This document shows positions 62,480 to 64,000 of a stretch of 64,000 nucleotides of DNA, piece by piece. Source of the DNA: DATKMK01 sp035541895 (GTDB taxonomy: Bacteria; Desulfobacterota; Binatia; HRBIN30; JACQVA1); NCBI GenBank assembly GCA_035541895.1, contig DATKMK010000049.1, positions 1-64,000 on the forward strand, given 5' to 3'. The number at the start of each line of letters is the position of its first letter. Position 1 is the stretch's first letter. The notes beneath the pieces were generated by a model, which saw only the letters and a list, made by a program, of their open reading frames with translations, did not search any database and had not been told where the DNA came from. The translations under genes and the position numbers were made by a program.

Positions 62480-63576
62480 TGCTGCGATCAGAGCCCGCTC
62501 GCAGCGAGGTGGTGCTGTATCTCGGCCCTGACGACGCGGCGGCGGGGCGATGCGCCCGCGCACTGCGGCGCGAAGGATTCAGCGTCACGCGCGTCTCCAC
62601 GATTTCGGAAGCCGCGGCGGCGTGCCGAGATCACCGCGTGCACGTCGTGGTCTTCGATGCGCGCGGCATCCGCAATTGCCGTCGCGTGATCGAGCAACTC
62701 GACGGCTGCGGCGCCACGGTGATCGTGATCGCGCCGGCGCCGATCGGCCGGGCTGCGATTCGGCGCGGTGCCTGGGAATATCTCGACTGCCGCAACCCCG
62801 GCTACGTCCAAGACGTCGCACCTGCAGCGGTTCGGGCGGCGGCGTTTGCGCGGGTACGCGGGGAGTGTGCTCGGGGGCTGGCGGTCGCGGAGCGCCGGGT
62901 GGACGGCACCCCGACCTCGCTTGCCGACGCGGTCGCCTCCGCGCTGATGCGGGAGATTGCGACCCCGCTGCTGGCGCTGCGCGGCTATCGCGAGCTTCTT
63001 GCAGTGCCGGGCGCCTTTGATGCGAGCGTTACCGCGCTCGCAAACCGTGTCGGCTCGCAGGCAGAGGAATTGAGAGGATTGGTTGATCGCCTGACTCGCG
63101 CGCTGCGGGCCGAGAGTCGGCGCGAAGTCGGCGCTCTTGTTGCCACCGACTTCAATCGGGTTGTCGGGGCGGCGGTCGAGCGCGCCGCGCGCGCTTCGCG
63201 CCGTCGCATTGGGTGGCACCCGGCGCCGTTGCTTCCGACGCTATTGATCGATCGACCACGCGTCGCGCGGCTGCTCGATGGGCTGTTCTCGCTGGTTCTC
63301 TGGCGCGTTGCCCGTGGCGGCGGCGTAGACGCGACCACCACCGCGCAGCGCGGCAACGTGGTGCTGCGGCTGCAGGCACGGCCAAGCGGCGTCGGCCGCC
63401 TGGTTGACCTGCCGGGCCTCCGCCAGAATGAAACAACCGCGGTCGCCGCCGCCTTTGCGCGGGTAGTGGTGGGTGCGCACGGCGGAGAGTTGACGGTGCA
63501 AGAGTGGCACGGCCGGACGCTCGGCCTCGTGGTGCGATTGCCCGTGCGGGATTCCCAACTCGCAGTCGGCGTCTAG
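62479..63576 (+). CDS. Degenerate histidine-kinase-like protein with receiver-like N-terminus
   Basis: 365 residues from GTG 62479. Residues about 9-118 look like a receiver, with acidic D18-D19 and Asp 60 in VVVFDARG. A DHp-like helix follows at about 150-215: SALMREIATPLLALRGYRELL, where the H of the usual SHELRTPL box is Arg 158. The ATPase-like region has LLDGLFSLVLWRVARGG without the N-box Asn and a late HGGELTV G2-like motif. It is unlikely to autophosphorylate by the normal route. It is followed by a GAF gene 4 bp later. Confidence 0.7.
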   Translation: MLRSEPARSEVVLYLGPDDAAAGRCARALRREGFSVTRVSTISEAAAACRDHRVHVVVFDARGIRNCRRVIEQLDGCGATVIVIAPAPIGRAAIRRGAWEYLDCRNPGYVQDVAPAAVRAAAFARVRGECARGLAVAERRVDGTPTSLADAVASALMREIATPLLALRGYRELLAVPGAFDASVTALANRVGSQAEELRGLVDRLTRALRAESRREVGALVATDFNRVVGAAVERAARASRRRIGWHPAPLLPTLLIDRPRVARLLDGLFSLVLWRVARGGGVDATTTAQRGNVVLRLQARPSGVGRLVDLPGLRQNETTAVAAAFARVVVGAHGGELTVQEWHGRTLGLVVRLPVRDSQLAVGV

Positions 63577-63579
63577 GCC

Positions 63580-64000
63580 ATGTCGAGCCAGCCGGTCGAC
63601 GCGCACGCGGCCACTGTCTTACTCGAAATCGCCCGCGAAATCGGTGGCACGTTAACCCTGTCTGAGTGCCTCGACCGACTCTGTGCGATTACGCGCAGCG
63701 CGTTGGCGGCGGATCGGATTACGGTGACGCTGTGGAGCGACCGCCGCCGCGCGATGGTGGCGGCGGCCGACCTCGGAACCCCGCCCGACGTGTACGAGCG
63801 ATTCCGTCGCGTACGTTTCACGAATCACAATGTCCCCGAGATTGAACAGATCGCGAGCGGTCGCGTTACCGTCATCTCGCGTCGATCCAACGATTCGCGG
63901 GCAACGCCGTTCTTGGACGATCTCGGCATCGCCGCGCAGATCATTGCGCCGCTCGGTGGGCACCAACAACCCCTCGGGGCCCTGTCGGTGTCCTACGAGC
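63580..64000 (+). CDS. GAF-domain protein (partial, runs off the right edge)
   Basis: About 140 residues are visible from ATG 63580. The GAF fold is seen: LLEIAREIGGTLTLSECLDRLCAITRSALAADRITVTLW and GIAAQIIAPLGGHQQPLGALSVSYE. It starts just after the degenerate kinase. A downstream kinase domain is plausible but lies outside the window. Confidence 0.8.
   Translation, partial: MSSQPVDAHAATVLLEIAREIGGTLTLSECLDRLCAITRSALAADRITVTLWSDRRRAMVAAADLGTPPDVYERFRRVRFTNHNVPEIEQIASGRVTVISRRSNDSRATPFLDDLGIAAQIIAPLGGHQQPLGALSVSYE

Overview
This 64 kb window is GC-rich, densely packed bacterial chromosome with no rRNA, tRNA, CRISPR array, phage or insertion sequence that I could see. The envelope is Gram-negative: beta-barrel porins, TolC/RND efflux systems, a periplasmic lipoprotein pathway, RlpA and SppA. 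Several acyl-CoA dehydrogenases and other beta-oxidation-type enzymes, FAD monooxygenases, a PHA-granule (phasin) protein, and a secreted dockerin-like protein with a very long Pro/Thr linker are also present. This mix recalls uncultivated deltaproteobacteria-like lineages such as Candidatus Binatota/Binatia. That placement is an inference from gene style, not from a marker gene.

Layout. 1-6.3 kb (minus strand) is a molybdate/tungstate uptake operon: an XRE regulator fused to a periplasmic-binding-like domain, a TetR regulator, an outer-membrane porin, ModA, a small periplasmic SUOX-fold protein, a Mop protein, ModB and ModC (cut by the window edge). 6.3-9.1 kb holds a crotonase, a nitroreductase and an HPr-kinase-like protein. 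9.5-23 kb (plus strand) is a NarL-type two-component system followed by two complete heavy-metal RND efflux systems, ordered C-B-A then B-A-C. 23-32 kb mixes an OprB-like porin, an FAD monooxygenase, a CorC/HlyC-type membrane protein, an unknown secreted protein coupled to a PlsC-like acyltransferase, a D-2-hydroxyacid dehydrogenase, and two unknown proteins, one a small zincin. 32-37 kb contains lgt, a TlpA-like thioredoxin, an M1/M61-like secreted peptidase, a small HTH locus, a c-di-AMP (ydaO-yuaA) riboswitch with terminator ahead of rlpA, and a phasin. 36.8-40 kb is the dockerin/PT-linker protein with duplicated flanking domains. 40-47 kb has two small zinc-ribbon proteins with a clear sigma70 promoter, an RluA-type pseudouridine synthase, a class V aminotransferase, a DUF4838 protein and SppA. 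47-62 kb is mostly acyl-CoA and redox metabolism. It also holds a compact envelope operon at 49.2-53.0 kb: an inactive transglutaminase fused to a membrane domain, an ATP-grasp ligase-like protein and an L,D-transpeptidase. 62-64 kb begins a signalling operon: a CheY-like regulator, a kinase-like protein whose phospho-acceptor His is replaced by Arg, and a GAF protein cut by the window end.

The points I rate highest are the c-di-AMP riboswitch-rlpA unit, the transglutaminase-like/ATP-grasp/L,D-transpeptidase operon, the degenerate histidine kinase between a receiver and a GAF protein, the molybdate operon with its own outer-membrane porin and a regulator promoter carrying tandem operators, and the secreted protein in which homologous domains bracket a roughly 530-residue Thr/Pro linker.
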